A stretch of DNA of 64,000 nt from Halobacteroides halobius DSM 5150 (GCF_000328625.1 NC_019978.1:1736001-1800000); one strand, 5' to 3'; counted from the first letter of the stretch, positions 1 to 10,826 are shown. Numbers and translations: made by a program. The notes: generated from the letters alone by a model not told the origin.

Positions 1-209
1 CCTTGTAAATCACCGGTACCTATATACTTATCTATTGCTACCTTAGTAAGATAGGGCCCCATTAGATTAGAAAAAGCTGCTACTGCCATTAACACAACCG
101 CGATCAAGACTTTAAACTTATAAGGCTTTAAATATTTCAGAAGTCGTCTAATATGATGAGGATTAAATGACTCTAATTTCTCATCTTCAAAATATCTATT
201 TCTAGCCAT
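1..209 (-). CDS. ABC exporter half-transporter, N-terminal part (runs off the window)
   Basis: Only the first 69 or so residues are present, beginning MARNRYFEDEKLESFNPHH and running into a first hydrophobic helix (about residues 34-52). The start ATG overlaps the stop codon of the upstream gene by one base (TAATG), so the two genes are translationally coupled. This layout, two adjacent fused TMD-NBD half-transporters, is typical of heterodimeric type IV exporters such as BmrCD/YheHI. The nucleotide-binding domain lies outside the window. The substrate cannot be told from sequence. Confidence 0.8.
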   Translation of the reverse strand, partial: MARNRYFEDEKLESFNPHHIRRLLKYLKPYKFKVLIAVVLMAVAAFSNLMGPYLTKVAIDKYIGTGDLQ

Positions 210-1972
210 TATGAAACCTCCAATTTCTCTTCAAAGTATCCACCATCAGCAATTAATTCCTTGTATTGTTTCTCAAAAATATTATAATACTCACCTTTTA
301 ATTTTAAGAGTTCTTCATGAGTTCCTCTCTCAGCAATCTTACCATCTTTAAGGATAATAATTTGATCAGCATTTCTAACTGATGAAATTCTGTGAGCAAT
401 AATAAATAATGTACTTTTATCATCCATTTCTTCTAGTGCTTCCTGAATTTTATGTTCTGTCTCCATGTCCACTGCCGAAGTAGCATCATCCAGTATTAAA
501 ATAGGGGATTCTTCTAAAACAGCTCGTGCTAATGATACACGCTGTTTTTGTCCACCAGAAAGACCCATCCCTCTTTCTCCTACAACTTCTTGATAACCTT
601 CATCTATCTCTTCAATAAACTCTTTAGCTCCTGCAATCTTTGCTGCTTCCTTGATTTCATCTAATGAAGCATCAGGGCTACCATAAGCAATATTATTCTT
701 TATAGTCTCAGAAAATAAAAAGACATCCTGCATAACTATACTAACTTGTTCTCTTAAATTTTTTAAATCAAAATCCTTAACATTTATATCATCTATACAA
801 ACTTCACCCTCAGTTACATCATAATAGCGAGCAATTAAATTAATTAAAGAAGATTTACCACTTCCTGTTGCTCCCATAATTGCTACTGTATCATCAGGTT
901 TAGCATGAAAATTAATATCCTTTAAAATATATTGATCATCATATCTTAAAGAAACATCTTTAAATTCTATCTCACCTTTAACTTGATCAACAGTAACTGG
1001 ATTTTCTCCATTTTCAATTTCAGATTCTGTTTCTAAAATATTAAATATTCTTTCTCCAGAAGCTATTGCTCTACTTATCATATTTACTAAACGTCCTAGT
1101 AATCTCATAGGCATGATTAACATCCATAAATAACTGTTAAATTGCATCCAAACTCCTATTGTTATCTCACCTTGAATTACTAATCTACCACCAAAATACA
1201 ATAAAAAGACTGTACTGGCCCCACCTAAAAATTCAATTATAGGGAAATACTTGGCCCAAATTTTAGCTGCTCCATAATTTTTCTTAAAATAATCATGATT
1301 CTCTTCATCAAATTTTTCCATCTCATGATACTGCTGGTGAAAGGCCTTAACTATTCTAATTCCTGATATATTTTCTTGCACAGTAGAGTTTAATTCAGAA
1401 AACTGCTCTCTAACCTCACTAAAAGCCGGTTTGATTCTTCTTGAAAGACGATAAGCAAAGAAGGCAATAAAAGGACTTGTTGCTAAGGAAATTAAAGTTA
1501 ATTGTACATTCTCTCTAATTAGAACAATCCCTACTAATAAGACATAAAAAACACATCTGATTAACTGAATCATACCCTCAGCAATAACAAGTCTAATTGC
1601 ATTCATATCACCTGTCATTCTAGACATTAACTCCCCAGTTCTATTTTCATTAAAGAAACTAAAAGATAACTTTTGTAAGTGATCATAAACTGACTGTTTT
1701 AAATCTCTAAGTGTCTTTTGCGAAAGCGCTTCAATACAGTACCTTTGAATAATAATACATAAAGATCTTAATAAAGTAACTCCTATATAAGCTACTAGTA
1801 ACCCTGTTAATAGTTGAGTTTTACCATTAGTAATAACATCATCAATGATTCTTCTGTTTAAATAACCTGGTACCATTGATGCTCCAACATTTAAAATAAT
1901 AAATATTATACCACTATAAAACAAATAGCTATACCCTCTAACATAATTCCATAATTTTTTAAATACTTCCAC
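209..1972 (-). CDS. ABC exporter half-transporter (TMD-NBD fusion)
   Basis: This is a full-length 587-residue inner-membrane exporter half. The N-terminal six-helix transmembrane domain covers about residues 15-300. The ATPase domain follows, with Walker A GATGSGKS (about 366-373), a Q-loop, signature LSGGQ (about 470) and Walker B ILILDDATSA. The start is a GTG at 1970-1972 preceded by AGAAGGTG at good spacing. It overlaps the next half-transporter by one base and probably forms a heterodimer with it. The signature LSGGQ and Walker B with D-D rather than D-E suggest a possible degenerate catalytic site, as in one half of heterodimeric exporters (inference). Drugs, lipids or peptides are all possible substrates, and nothing ties it to arabinan use. 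Confidence 0.88.
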   Translation of the reverse strand: MEVFKKLWNYVRGYSYLFYSGIIFIILNVGASMVPGYLNRRIIDDVITNGKTQLLTGLLVAYIGVTLLRSLCIIIQRYCIEALSQKTLRDLKQSVYDHLQKLSFSFFNENRTGELMSRMTGDMNAIRLVIAEGMIQLIRCVFYVLLVGIVLIRENVQLTLISLATSPFIAFFAYRLSRRIKPAFSEVREQFSELNSTVQENISGIRIVKAFHQQYHEMEKFDEENHDYFKKNYGAAKIWAKYFPIIEFLGGASTVFLLYFGGRLVIQGEITIGVWMQFNSYLWMLIMPMRLLGRLVNMISRAIASGERIFNILETESEIENGENPVTVDQVKGEIEFKDVSLRYDDQYILKDINFHAKPDDTVAIMGATGSGKSSLINLIARYYDVTEGEVCIDDINVKDFDLKNLREQVSIVMQDVFLFSETIKNNIAYGSPDASLDEIKEAAKIAGAKEFIEEIDEGYQEVVGERGMGLSGGQKQRVSLARAVLEESPILILDDATSAVDMETEHKIQEALEEMDDKSTLFIIAHRISSVRNADQIIILKDGKIAERGTHEELLKLKGEYYNIFEKQYKELIADGGYFEEKLEVS

Positions 1973-1992
1973 TTTTTACACCTTCTTATCTG

Positions 1993-2100
1993 CTAATTAA
2001 TATTACCAACATCAATTTTAGTTTGGAATTCGTTTTCTTCTACAATCCTATCTCTTAAATTCTTAGCAAAAATTATACTGCCAGCACCAATTAAAGGTAT
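1993..2100 (-). pseudogene. Remnant resembling the N-terminus of a GH4 glycosidase
   Basis: A 35-codon open stretch between two stops reads IPLIGAGSIIFAKNL and continues to a TAG at 1993-1995. The GAGS dinucleotide-binding loop followed by F-x-K-N-L matches the start of NAD-dependent family GH4 alpha-galactosidases/alpha-glucosidases. The rest of the gene is missing and no start codon precedes it, so I read it as a decayed fragment left in the gap between the GH43 gene and the ABC exporter. The family call rests on this short motif only. Confidence 0.4.
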
Positions 2101-2164
2101 TTAGCATCAGGCAACCTCATTATCCTCTTACATTCTTCACTAAAAAATTGAATTATTATTGATA

Positions 2165-3541
2165 TTAACTATTACGCTTACCCCAAATAGCTACCCCATC
2201 TTGATTTAATCCAGTAAAGACAAGAGTTGGATTCCAATTCTCCCAATCCCAAGCAGAAATCATTTTAACTTGATAATTATTTTTTTCTCTCTTATTAACT
2301 ACTAAATTAAATTTTAAGCTATAATCATCAACCTGATGCCAAGACCCACTCCCAATTTCTCCAGTTATTTTACCATTCTCTAAAAATTTTAAATTCTCTG
2401 CTTGTAATTGCTTATTTCTATCTGGATCCATAATAATTATTTCCCAATCTCCTACTACTTCTTGTTGGGGAACCTTTTGTAATTCTTCTCCAGCAAATCT
2501 TTCAGGGGATGCTACAGGCCAACCATCATCAGTCCACAGTATCTTTCTCACATGTAGATATGACCACTCTGGTTTCTTTCCTCCTCGAGCATGATGAACA
2601 ATATAATAATCATCTTCATCTTTTAAGATTGAATTATGTCCTGGTGCTTGCCAACCTTCATCATTAGCAAAAGAATAGCCACCAACAATCTTAGTTCCTA
2701 CTCTAGATTGAGGTTCGAAGTCAGTATCAGTCATACAATTACCTTGATAGTCTAGATAAGGACCAGTTATCTTATCTGCTCTTCCTACTCTAATATTATA
2801 ATCAGTAAACAAAGAATCATAGGAAACAAAGAGATAATACCTATCAAATTCTTCATTATATACTATATAAGGGCCTTCGATAGCACCTTCTACTTTAGAA
2901 CTCCTTTTAGCTATTAAATTTCCTCTATTATAATTAATTAATTTTCCTGTATTTCGATCGATCCTTGTTACATATATACCACCAAAAAAAGAACCATAGA
3001 CCATCCAAGGTTTACCGGTCTTAGAAAAGAATAGATTAGGATCAATAGCGTTAGGGGTATCACCAGAAGCATTAGGGTCATCATCAGATTTAGTTTTAAA
3101 GACCTCACCTGCTGTAGTCCAAGGTCCTGTAATAGATTTACTTTTAGCTAAACCAATTAAGGAATGATTTGTACCAAATTGAGAAGCAGCATAATAAAGA
3201 TAATAATCATCACCAAATTTTACTACATCTGGAGCCCACAGATTTTGAGCATCTGTCCAATCTTTAGCTTCTTTAGGAATACCATCTAAAGCGTAACCTA
3301 CCCATTCCCAGTCTATTAAATTCTTAGAGCGCCTAATTTGAAGTCCTAATTTAAGTGGATTCTCCTCACTACTACAGACTTTCCTATCAGTAGAAAAAGT
3401 ATAATACCAGTCTCCATCTTTAACAATTGCCGGATCATGTACATTATTGATCATCCAACCTTCTTCATCATTTACTGTAGATGAATCATAGAGAGGATAA
3501 TTAGGAGGAGCACTAGGATATTTAAATTCATAATTTTTCAT
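2165..3541 (-). CDS. Cytoplasmic GH43 arabinanase-like enzyme with C-terminal beta domain
   Basis: This 458-residue protein has no signal peptide. It has a five-bladed GH43 domain (about 30-345) and a C-terminal lipocalin-like domain ending LNQDGVAIWGKRNS, as in Bacillus AbnB-type arabinanases. The likely catalytic residues are the base D36 (VHDP), the pKa modulator D167 (NAIDP) and the acid E222 (EGPYI); the WAPD motif is intact near 102-105. It most probably hydrolyses alpha-1,5-linked arabino-oligosaccharides inside the cell. It lies downstream of the GH51 arabinofuranosidase gene across a strong hairpin, and probably belongs to the same operon under LacI-type control. Alternatives are an exo-arabinanase or beta-xylosidase activity within GH43. 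Confidence 0.85.
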   Translation of the reverse strand: MKNYEFKYPSAPPNYPLYDSSTVNDEEGWMINNVHDPAIVKDGDWYYTFSTDRKVCSSEENPLKLGLQIRRSKNLIDWEWVGYALDGIPKEAKDWTDAQNLWAPDVVKFGDDYYLYYAASQFGTNHSLIGLAKSKSITGPWTTAGEVFKTKSDDDPNASGDTPNAIDPNLFFSKTGKPWMVYGSFFGGIYVTRIDRNTGKLINYNRGNLIAKRSSKVEGAIEGPYIVYNEEFDRYYLFVSYDSLFTDYNIRVGRADKITGPYLDYQGNCMTDTDFEPQSRVGTKIVGGYSFANDEGWQAPGHNSILKDEDDYYIVHHARGGKKPEWSYLHVRKILWTDDGWPVASPERFAGEELQKVPQQEVVGDWEIIIMDPDRNKQLQAENLKFLENGKITGEIGSGSWHQVDDYSLKFNLVVNKREKNNYQVKMISAWDWENWNPTLVFTGLNQDGVAIWGKRNS

Positions 3542-3562
3542 TTAAAATCACCTCTTAATTAA

Positions 3563-3624
3563 ATAAGAATCCATAATAACTTCAAAATCTTATAATAGAC
3601 TCTTTAGATATTATGGATTCTTAT
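3563..3624 (-). other. Intercistronic hairpin, 16-bp perfect arms
   Basis: The arms 3563-3578 and 3609-3624 (ATAAGAATCCATAATA and its exact reverse complement) enclose a 30-nt loop. It sits between the abfA stop and the ribosome-binding site of the GH43 gene. It has no clean U-tract on the minus strand, so an RNA-stability or processing stem fits better than a full terminator. Confidence 0.6.
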
Positions 3625-3650
3625 ATCAGATTATACTACTTGTTATTAAA

Positions 3651-5171
<1,521 letters not shown>

Positions 5172-5244
5172 TCACTCCCTTTTTTTAATTAGATTAAGGT
5201 AACTTTCTTATTTATCTTATTCCCTTATAATCATTACTAGTTAT

Positions 5245-5262
5245 TTTCTAACCGTTTAGAAA
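5245..5262. promoter_or_regulatory. LacI-family operator, proximal site of abfA
   Basis: The palindrome TTTCTAACCGTTTAGAAA has one mismatch between its arms. It shares CTAANCGNTTAG with the sites at 5286, 26880, 26919, 28048 and 29130. Its centre is 41 bp from that of the distal abfA site. Confidence 0.7.
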
Positions 5263-5285
5263 GTAAACAAAAAAACAAATTTTTA

Positions 5286-5303
5286 TTTCTAAGCGATTAG
5301 ACT
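5286..5303. promoter_or_regulatory. LacI-family operator, distal site of abfA
   Basis: TTTCTAAGCGATTAGACT is an imperfect palindrome around a central CG. It begins about 17 bp downstream of the TATAAT at 5320-5325, where a bound repressor would block transcription start or early elongation. Confidence 0.7.
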
Positions 5304-5319
5304 AATTATAACTATTTTA

Positions 5320-5348
5320 ATTATATAAACAATAATAAATAATGTCAA
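5320..5348 (-). promoter_or_regulatory. Sigma-A promoter of abfA
   Basis: On the minus strand there is a consensus TTGACA (5343-5348), a 17-bp spacer and a consensus TATAAT (5320-5325). The predicted start lies just upstream of the LacI-type operator pair. Confidence 0.7.
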
Positions 5349-5425
5349 TGTTAATCCTATACTTTTTAGATAATTTTATACCACCTCCTTGCAGAAATTA
5401 TAAAAATGATTATATATTACTATTA

Positions 5426-7390
5426 CTACACACTAAATTTTTCTACTGACTCTTGTAATTTATTAGCCATTACAGTCATTCTTTGCGAAGAAGCAGCTAC
5501 CTCATTAGACATTTCATTGATATTTTGAGAAGTATTAAGTAAATCGTTACTATTACCAGTCAATTGTTTTGTTAAAGCAGCTGTCTCTTCAATTTGTAAG
5601 GAAGTATTCTTTATTGCTTCTCTTATCCTCTTAAATACCTCTCCAGTATCTTGCACAACTTCTTTTCCTTCTTCAGCTTTTACTTTTACACCTTTAATAG
5701 CAGTTAACCCAATATCTGATTTACTTTGAATTTCTTTAACTATATTGGCTATCTTATTAGTGGCCTGAGAAGTTTCTTCTGCTAAACTCCTAATTTCATC
5801 TGCAACAACTGCAAATCCACGACCATGTTCTCCAGCTCTAGCTGATTCAATTGCTGCATTTAAAGCAAGAAGATTTGTTTGCTCAGCAATATTAGTAATT
5901 AATTCTACTATTTGACCAATTTCTTTTGAGTCATCATTTAATTCATTAATAACCTTTACCGTTTCAGATACTTCTTGATTAATTTCTTCAATATTATTAA
6001 TTGTTTTTTCTATATTTTGATGACCAAATTTGGCTTCTAGGTCAGCCTCCTTAGATACTTCTGTTACACTTTGACTACTAGCAGAAACTTGTTTGATACT
6101 AGTTGTCATCTCTTGTAAGGTCTGATTGGTATTCTCTATCGCTGCATTACTTTCTTCAGCTGATGCTGATAGTTCTTCACTATAGGCAGAAATATCTTCT
6201 ACTGCTTCTAATAAATTAGTTACCATCTCTTTTAAGTTATTACGCATTTGATTGAGAATTTTAACTAAACCACCAATCTCATCATTAGATTTTACTTCTA
6301 AACCCTTGATATTCAAATTCCCAGCAGCAATTTCTTCAGCAAAATTCTTTGCTTTAATAATTGGATTAGTTATATACTTAACAAAACTAACCGTTACAGC
6401 TACAGCCACTAGAATACCTAATAATGAAATAACAATAAGCATATTTCTAATCTTTCCAGAAGAAGAATTGATTTTATTTACAGGAATCTTACTCACCAAA
6501 TATAAATTTGTTCCTTCAATTTTATTTATAATTTGATAATTACCTGCAACAGTTTCTTTTTTAGATACTACTTTACTTTCTATTTGCTTTAAATACCACT
6601 TGTTATTTACCTGTTTAGTCAATAAATCTTTATCTTGATGATTTAAAATAATTCCTTCCTTATTAATGAGTGAAACAGCACCATAGCTACCTAAAGATGT
6701 CTTTAAATTATTAGTAAATAAGTTTAAAGAGATACCTATAACACAATAACCATTTATCTTCTCTTTTGAACTGCCACTATAGATAGGAGTGCTTAATAAT
6801 AATAAAGGTTGGCCCTTTGTATATGCTAGTTTACCAAAGTTTAAGTTCTTATATTTACTAGCCTTTAACTTTCTACCAATGTATTTTCTCATCTTTTCTC
6901 TATTGGCCAGACTAGTTACTCTAGAATCAGCAATTACTATTCCATCAGCAGTTGTAATATAGCCTAACTTAGCAGCCTCAATCAATTCTAGTTTATTCTT
7001 TAGTTTCTTACCAGTTTTATACATAAAAGAATCATTGAATAATAATCCCTTAAAAGTAAGTGCTCCAGTAGGGGTTGTCATTTCTGCATCTGCAGATAAG
7101 TCTTTATTTTCAAATCCAGCAGCCATACTAATAAAAACAGTTATCATATCATCATCCAATAAAGAAGTAATTTTACTCTCTATCCTTTCTGTAAAGTTTA
7201 TAATATTACTTTTTTGATACTGGTTAATAGTGTTAATCTGATCATTAACTCGTTCTAAAATAGCATTTGTAGTATATATATTAACCATAAAACTAACAGT
7301 TGATATTATAGCTACTATTACACTAATTATAACTAAAGATATTTTCCATTTTAAATTTAAGTTTTTGAATTTCAACTTTAAATTATTCAA
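5426..7390 (-). CDS. Methyl-accepting chemotaxis protein (dCache-type)
   Basis: This is a 654-residue membrane receptor. It has a TM helix at about 16-36, an extracytoplasmic ligand domain of Cache type (about 40-305, with a PAS-like [11 protein letters not shown] region), a second TM at about 316-338, a HAMP segment (about 338-392) and a cytoplasmic signalling coiled coil. The invariant hairpin tip [19 protein letters not shown] is intact. It should control CheA activity and swimming. Its place between the abfA and GH-A hydrolase genes suggests it senses arabinose or an arabino-oligosaccharide, but the ligand is inference from position only. Charged and hydrophilic residues at the N-terminus precede TM1, with no cleavable signal. 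Confidence 0.92.
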   Translation of the reverse strand: MNNLKLKFKNLNLKWKISLVIISVIVAIISTVSFMVNIYTTNAILERVNDQINTINQYQKSNIINFTERIESKITSLLDDDMITVFISMAAGFENKDLSADAEMTTPTGALTFKGLLFNDSFMYKTGKKLKNKLELIEAAKLGYITTADGIVIADSRVTSLANREKMRKYIGRKLKASKYKNLNFGKLAYTKGQPLLLLSTPIYSGSSKEKINGYCVIGISLNLFTNNLKTSLGSYGAVSLINKEGIILNHQDKDLLTKQVNNKWYLKQIESKVVSKKETVAGNYQIINKIEGTNLYLVSKIPVNKINSSSGKIRNMLIVISLLGILVAVAVTVSFVKYITNPIIKAKNFAEEIAAGNLNIKGLEVKSNDEIGGLVKILNQMRNNLKEMVTNLLEAVEDISAYSEELSASAEESNAAIENTNQTLQEMTTSIKQVSASSQSVTEVSKEADLEAKFGHQNIEKTINNIEEINQEVSETVKVINELNDDSKEIGQIVELITNIAEQTNLLALNAAIESARAGEHGRGFAVVADEIRSLAEETSQATNKIANIVKEIQSKSDIGLTAIKGVKVKAEEGKEVVQDTGEVFKRIREAIKNTSLQIEETAALTKQLTGNSNDLLNTSQNINEMSNEVAASSQRMTVMANKLQESVEKFSV

Positions 7391-7415
7391 TCTAATCCCC
7401 CTTTAATGAATACAA

Positions 7416-7853
7416 TTACTCTTGATTATTTAAACGATAAAAATATAAACTTATACTTCCAATTACTAATCCTACACTAACAACTACCCAATCTGTAAGC
7501 ATCATCTCTAAAGGAAAAGCAAGTTGATAAATCAAAATAATTAAAGGAAATAAATACATTTCTACTGCTGTAACTAAAGAAAAATTTTGGACTAAACTAT
7601 CTTTTTTAACACCTTTATCATAATAATGATAGGTAAAGAGGGCACTCCCTAACCAAACAATAGCTAATAGCAAAAAAACTGGAATACCAATATAAACTTT
7701 AGTAAATTGTATTGCACCAGCCCCCTCTAAATACCCAGATTTAAGCATTCTAATATTAACAACATTTGTTGCCATCATAAAAATAACAAAACCTATTACA
7801 TTAGAGACTATCCACAACCAAAACATAATTAATTGCTTATAAATTTTTTTCAT
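7416..7853 (-). CDS. Small four-helix membrane protein, unknown function
   Basis: I do not recognise this 145-residue protein. Four hydrophobic segments are visible at about 8-30, 52-72, 92-112 and 118-138, with a positively charged N-terminus (MKKIYKQ) and a short hydrophilic loop (YYDKGVKKDSL) after the second helix. It is 25 bp upstream of the MCP gene and 14 bp downstream of the GH-A hydrolase gene, so the three are probably cotranscribed. It carries no catalytic or binding motif I can name. A role tied to the chemoreceptor or to the hydrolase cannot be told from sequence. Confidence 0.65.
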   Translation of the reverse strand: MKKIYKQLIMFWLWIVSNVIGFVIFMMATNVVNIRMLKSGYLEGAGAIQFTKVYIGIPVFLLLAIVWLGSALFTYHYYDKGVKKDSLVQNFSLVTAVEMYLFPLIILIYQLAFPLEMMLTDWVVVSVGLVIGSISLYFYRLNNQE

Positions 7854-7867
7854 TTTAACACCCCCTC

Positions 7868-10180
7868 TTAATTAAAGAGATTATAGTATATCTCAATCTT
7901 ATCAATATCAGGAGCAAATCCAGTATCATTAAAAAAGGTTATTCTATTATCTCCAGCCTTTAATTGAACATCAACAACAGTTGTCTGATAATAGTTCCAA
8001 GCAAAAGTATTCCGGAAATAAATTCTTTTAGACCTATTTCCATTTACATTTATATCTGCAACTCTATCTACTATATCAACATTGTAATCATGACCACCTG
8101 ATTTTTCAGCATTTGCATAATAGATAACCAGCTTATAAGATCCAGCTTCAGAAACATTAACTTGATTAAAAGTCAAACTGTTTTCTGCTCCCTGTCCAAT
8201 CTTTCCTACATATTCTCCTCCTGAAGCATACTTATTCTTTTTTATTGTAGCTGTTCCTTTTAGAGTGTTAAGACTAGACTCTGCTTCATAGGCAGAGATA
8301 GGTCCTTCACCTTTTTTCAACTCAATAGTATCAACACTAGCATTACAACAAGAAATAAGATTGATACCAGCCTGCAAAAAGATAATTTGCTGATTACAAT
8401 TTGATTTTAAAACATAGTAACCATTCTCTTTAACACTTATAACAAAGCCTTGATCTTGATTAAAAGCATAACTTTCTATATAACCTACTCTAGAAAACTG
8501 ATTATTGGTATCTGATTCTAGATAAGTTAGATCAATCTTATCAAGATCTACTGATAAGTTGGCCCTACCTACTGTAGAGCTATACTTAGCAAAAGTAATA
8601 GTATGAACTCCTACTTCAAGATGAAGATTAATAGCTTTTTTACTTTCATACTGCCAATCAACAGTTGGAGGATACTTTGTTATATCCCACTTACCATCAT
8701 CAACCTTTAATAACTGTTGAGCAATATCTCCATGGCCATTACCATAGAAGATTTCCATTAAATAATCTCCTGTATCAGGCACTTCAACAGTAAATTCAAC
8801 TTGACTACCATCTCTAATAATATCTCCTACCCGTTGGCCTTGAGCATTATAATTCTGTTTAGGATTATAGAGATTAGTTCCATCAAAGTAGCCACCTGAA
8901 TAAATACTAGCATTAGTTACTTTAGCATCCTGTGCCTGATAACTAACCTGCCATGGTTTCTGATAATTAGCCCCTTCACTATTAGCAGTTATTATCATCT
9001 GATAGGCTGCTGATATATCCATATCAGGTATTCTTACTGTCAATTTGCCATCAACTACTTTGTAATTACCTGCTAATTCAAGATTTGGCCCGTTAGATGC
9101 TCCCTTTTGCCCTGTCCATTCAGTAGATAAAATCTTAACATGAACACTATCATTAAAATAAGATTTATTATCAATACCTTCAATAATTATATCAGTATCT
9201 CCATCTGCTCCACCTAGCAGTAAACGAGCTTCTTGTTTATCATTGTCTAAAGAGGCAATCCCTTGCAAGCCAGCTTCATTCTTCTGAGGAGGAGTTACTT
9301 CTACAGTATGGCCTGCCATATCACTATACCACTTATATAGCCACCATGCTCCAGTAACCTTATTATTCTCAACTGCTAAATCATCAAGCGCTCCAGCATC
9401 ATGCCAATAGGCCAGACAAGCATCAACCTTGCTATCTTCAAAACGGGCCAACCACTGAATCAATTGGCCTGGTACTGATAAATCCATAAAAGTTCCATAC
9501 TCATTAATAGCAATCTCCTTTGGGAAAATTCCTAAACTCTCTTCAATATTTCGATAAGAATTATAGTGCTTATACCAATCGACATAAAAATGAGTATCTA
9601 ATTCATGCCATGTAATAATATCAGGCAAACAATTATTTTCCTGAGCAAAAGCCATAAAATCAGCATAAAATTCTTCATTATAATAGGAATTATTCGAGCC
9701 AGCAATTAAAGCAGTAGCATCAATTTCCCGAATCTTCTCGTAAACTAATTTCCAATCATTAAAGAACTCTTCTTTTTTATCATCCATATTATACCAGATA
9801 GCATCAGGTTCATTAAAAGGAACATAGACAAATAGATCTCGGTGAGAATGGTTAGCCACTTGTTCAGCAATCTGCTCCACTTTAGTGAGGTAATCATCAA
9901 TGCCTTGATCTTCATAAGGCCAATCAGCATAAATATCTTGTAGATAAATCTGAATCTGCTTTCCACCAGCTTTCTTATACATCTCAGCAACTTCAAAAGC
10001 ATCGCCATTAGGATGTTGTAATCCTCCTGGTGGTTTTTGAGCAGCAACTTGTAAGTTTAAAGGAGCTAATACATTCTCACTAGGAATTCCATCATCACCT
10101 AAACCATATAAAAAGCCAATTCCTCCATATTTAATCTCTCCTGTATCTTTAGTTAAATCCACTTTTATTCTATCTTTCAT
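7868..10180 (-). CDS. Putative clan GH-A glycoside hydrolase with two C-terminal carbohydrate-binding modules
   Basis: This 770-residue protein has no signal peptide. The N-terminal barrel (about 15-310) carries NEPDAIW with E124 as candidate acid/base and INEYGT with E227 as candidate nucleophile; their spacing fits a retaining GH-A enzyme of GH39/GH5/GH30 type. A beta-sandwich linker domain follows (about 310-400). Two CBM6/CBM35-like jelly rolls come next (about 410-560 and 630-768), the second opening with ISAYEAESS and ending with DIDKIEIYY. Position inside the arabinan locus suggests an arabinose- or galactose-containing oligosaccharide as substrate. I cannot assign a numbered family. 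Binding modules on a cytoplasmic enzyme are unusual. The 205-bp palindromic repeat lies 34 bp upstream of its start. Confidence 0.7.
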   Translation of the reverse strand: MKDRIKVDLTKDTGEIKYGGIGFLYGLGDDGIPSENVLAPLNLQVAAQKPPGGLQHPNGDAFEVAEMYKKAGGKQIQIYLQDIYADWPYEDQGIDDYLTKVEQIAEQVANHSHRDLFVYVPFNEPDAIWYNMDDKKEEFFNDWKLVYEKIREIDATALIAGSNNSYYNEEFYADFMAFAQENNCLPDIITWHELDTHFYVDWYKHYNSYRNIEESLGIFPKEIAINEYGTFMDLSVPGQLIQWLARFEDSKVDACLAYWHDAGALDDLAVENNKVTGAWWLYKWYSDMAGHTVEVTPPQKNEAGLQGIASLDNDKQEARLLLGGADGDTDIIIEGIDNKSYFNDSVHVKILSTEWTGQKGASNGPNLELAGNYKVVDGKLTVRIPDMDISAAYQMIITANSEGANYQKPWQVSYQAQDAKVTNASIYSGGYFDGTNLYNPKQNYNAQGQRVGDIIRDGSQVEFTVEVPDTGDYLMEIFYGNGHGDIAQQLLKVDDGKWDITKYPPTVDWQYESKKAINLHLEVGVHTITFAKYSSTVGRANLSVDLDKIDLTYLESDTNNQFSRVGYIESYAFNQDQGFVISVKENGYYVLKSNCNQQIIFLQAGINLISCCNASVDTIELKKGEGPISAYEAESSLNTLKGTATIKKNKYASGGEYVGKIGQGAENSLTFNQVNVSEAGSYKLVIYYANAEKSGGHDYNVDIVDRVADINVNGNRSKRIYFRNTFAWNYYQTTVVDVQLKAGDNRITFFNDTGFAPDIDKIEIYYNLFN

Positions 10181-10213
10181 CAGACCACCTCATATTTGCA
10201 AATATTATTGAAA

Positions 10214-10494
10214 GTTGCACTTCTCAATGAAGCATTGTGTGGCTTTTTCCTTCAATAGTTTTTGTTCATTTCATTCCAGGTAAAATGAGATAAACCAAAT
10301 CATAGATTTACTTACTTATATCTATTTTACCTTTCATTCGAACCACATAAACAAAAACCATAAAATAGTCCAAAAACCTAACAATGCCTTTAATAATTGC
10401 TGGAGAGGGTTTCGCAACGACTCTTAAATTTTTCATTAATGAGTCTTAATAAACTGGAATAAAAATAAGGTTTGATTAGCTTAACCTTATTTTT
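10214..10494 (-). repeat. 205-bp near-palindromic element with trailing terminator stem, copy 1
   Basis: The core 10214-10418 folds onto itself. GTTGC pairs with GCAAC at the ends, GCATTGT with ACAATGC, TTTTTGTTCAT with a near-match, and AGGTAAAATGAGATA with TATCTATTTTACCT at the centre. The similarity to copy 2 continues past the core to a stem formed by AAAAATAAGGTT (10461-10472) and AACCTTATTTTT (10483-10494). That stem is a good intrinsic terminator for the GH43 lipoprotein gene upstream. The element could be a MITE-like insertion or a cis-acting leader. It ends 34 bp before the GH-A hydrolase start codon. Confidence 0.75.
10461..10494 (-). terminator. Intrinsic terminator-like stem in the GH43 to GH-A gap
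   Basis: A perfect 12-bp stem, AAAAATAAGGTT with AACCTTATTTTT around a 10-nt loop, ends in a U-rich arm on the minus strand. It would separate transcription of the GH43 lipoprotein gene from the hydrolase gene at 7868-10180. Confidence 0.6.
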
Positions 10495-10706
10495 ATGGAA
10501 GTAAGCTTAGACAAATTTTGAGAAATTCATCTAGTGAGAAATCCTCTTTCAGAAATCTAAAAGTTAAACTATATATCAATTAAGCCACATTTAATATTTA
10601 ATGGCTATAAGCTTAAACTAAATTAGACCTAAAGATTTATAAAATTACTTTTTCAAATAAAGCACTAAAGGCACTCACATTCCTTTTTAGCCTTCTATTC
10701 CATTGA

Positions 10707-10826
10707 TTAATTATTAAGGAAAATATGAGAATCAATAACACCAAGATAAATAGAATCACCAAAAGTTTTTTCTACTTCTTCTCTATATTCTTCATTTCCA
10801 TAATCTTTGACTAATATTCCCTTGCT
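10707..10826 (-). pseudogene. Decayed reading frame, possibly a transposase fragment
   Basis: A 39-codon open stretch between stops reads SKGILVKDYGNEEYREEVEK and then TFGDSIYLGVIDSHIFLNN. The pattern G-x-E-(E/D)-(Y/F)-x-x-x-V-E-K-x-x-G recalls the region before the last catalytic residue of IS4/IS5-type DDE transposases. It has no start codon or ribosome-binding site. The assignment is weak. Confidence 0.25.

Noticed and set aside
1712-1728. CcpA-like half sites (GAAAGCGCTTC) here and near 47878
   Set aside because: Both lie deep inside coding sequence and the match to the full cre consensus is partial; not enough to call carbon catabolite control.
6252-7217. Plus-strand open frames across the chemoreceptor gene
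   Set aside because: They lie antisense to a gene with full domain structure, lack ribosome-binding sites and give low-complexity products.
9745-10047. 100-codon minus-strand frame within the GH-A hydrolase gene
   Set aside because: A second frame of the same strand inside a gene whose catalytic motifs lie in the other frame; no ribosome-binding site.
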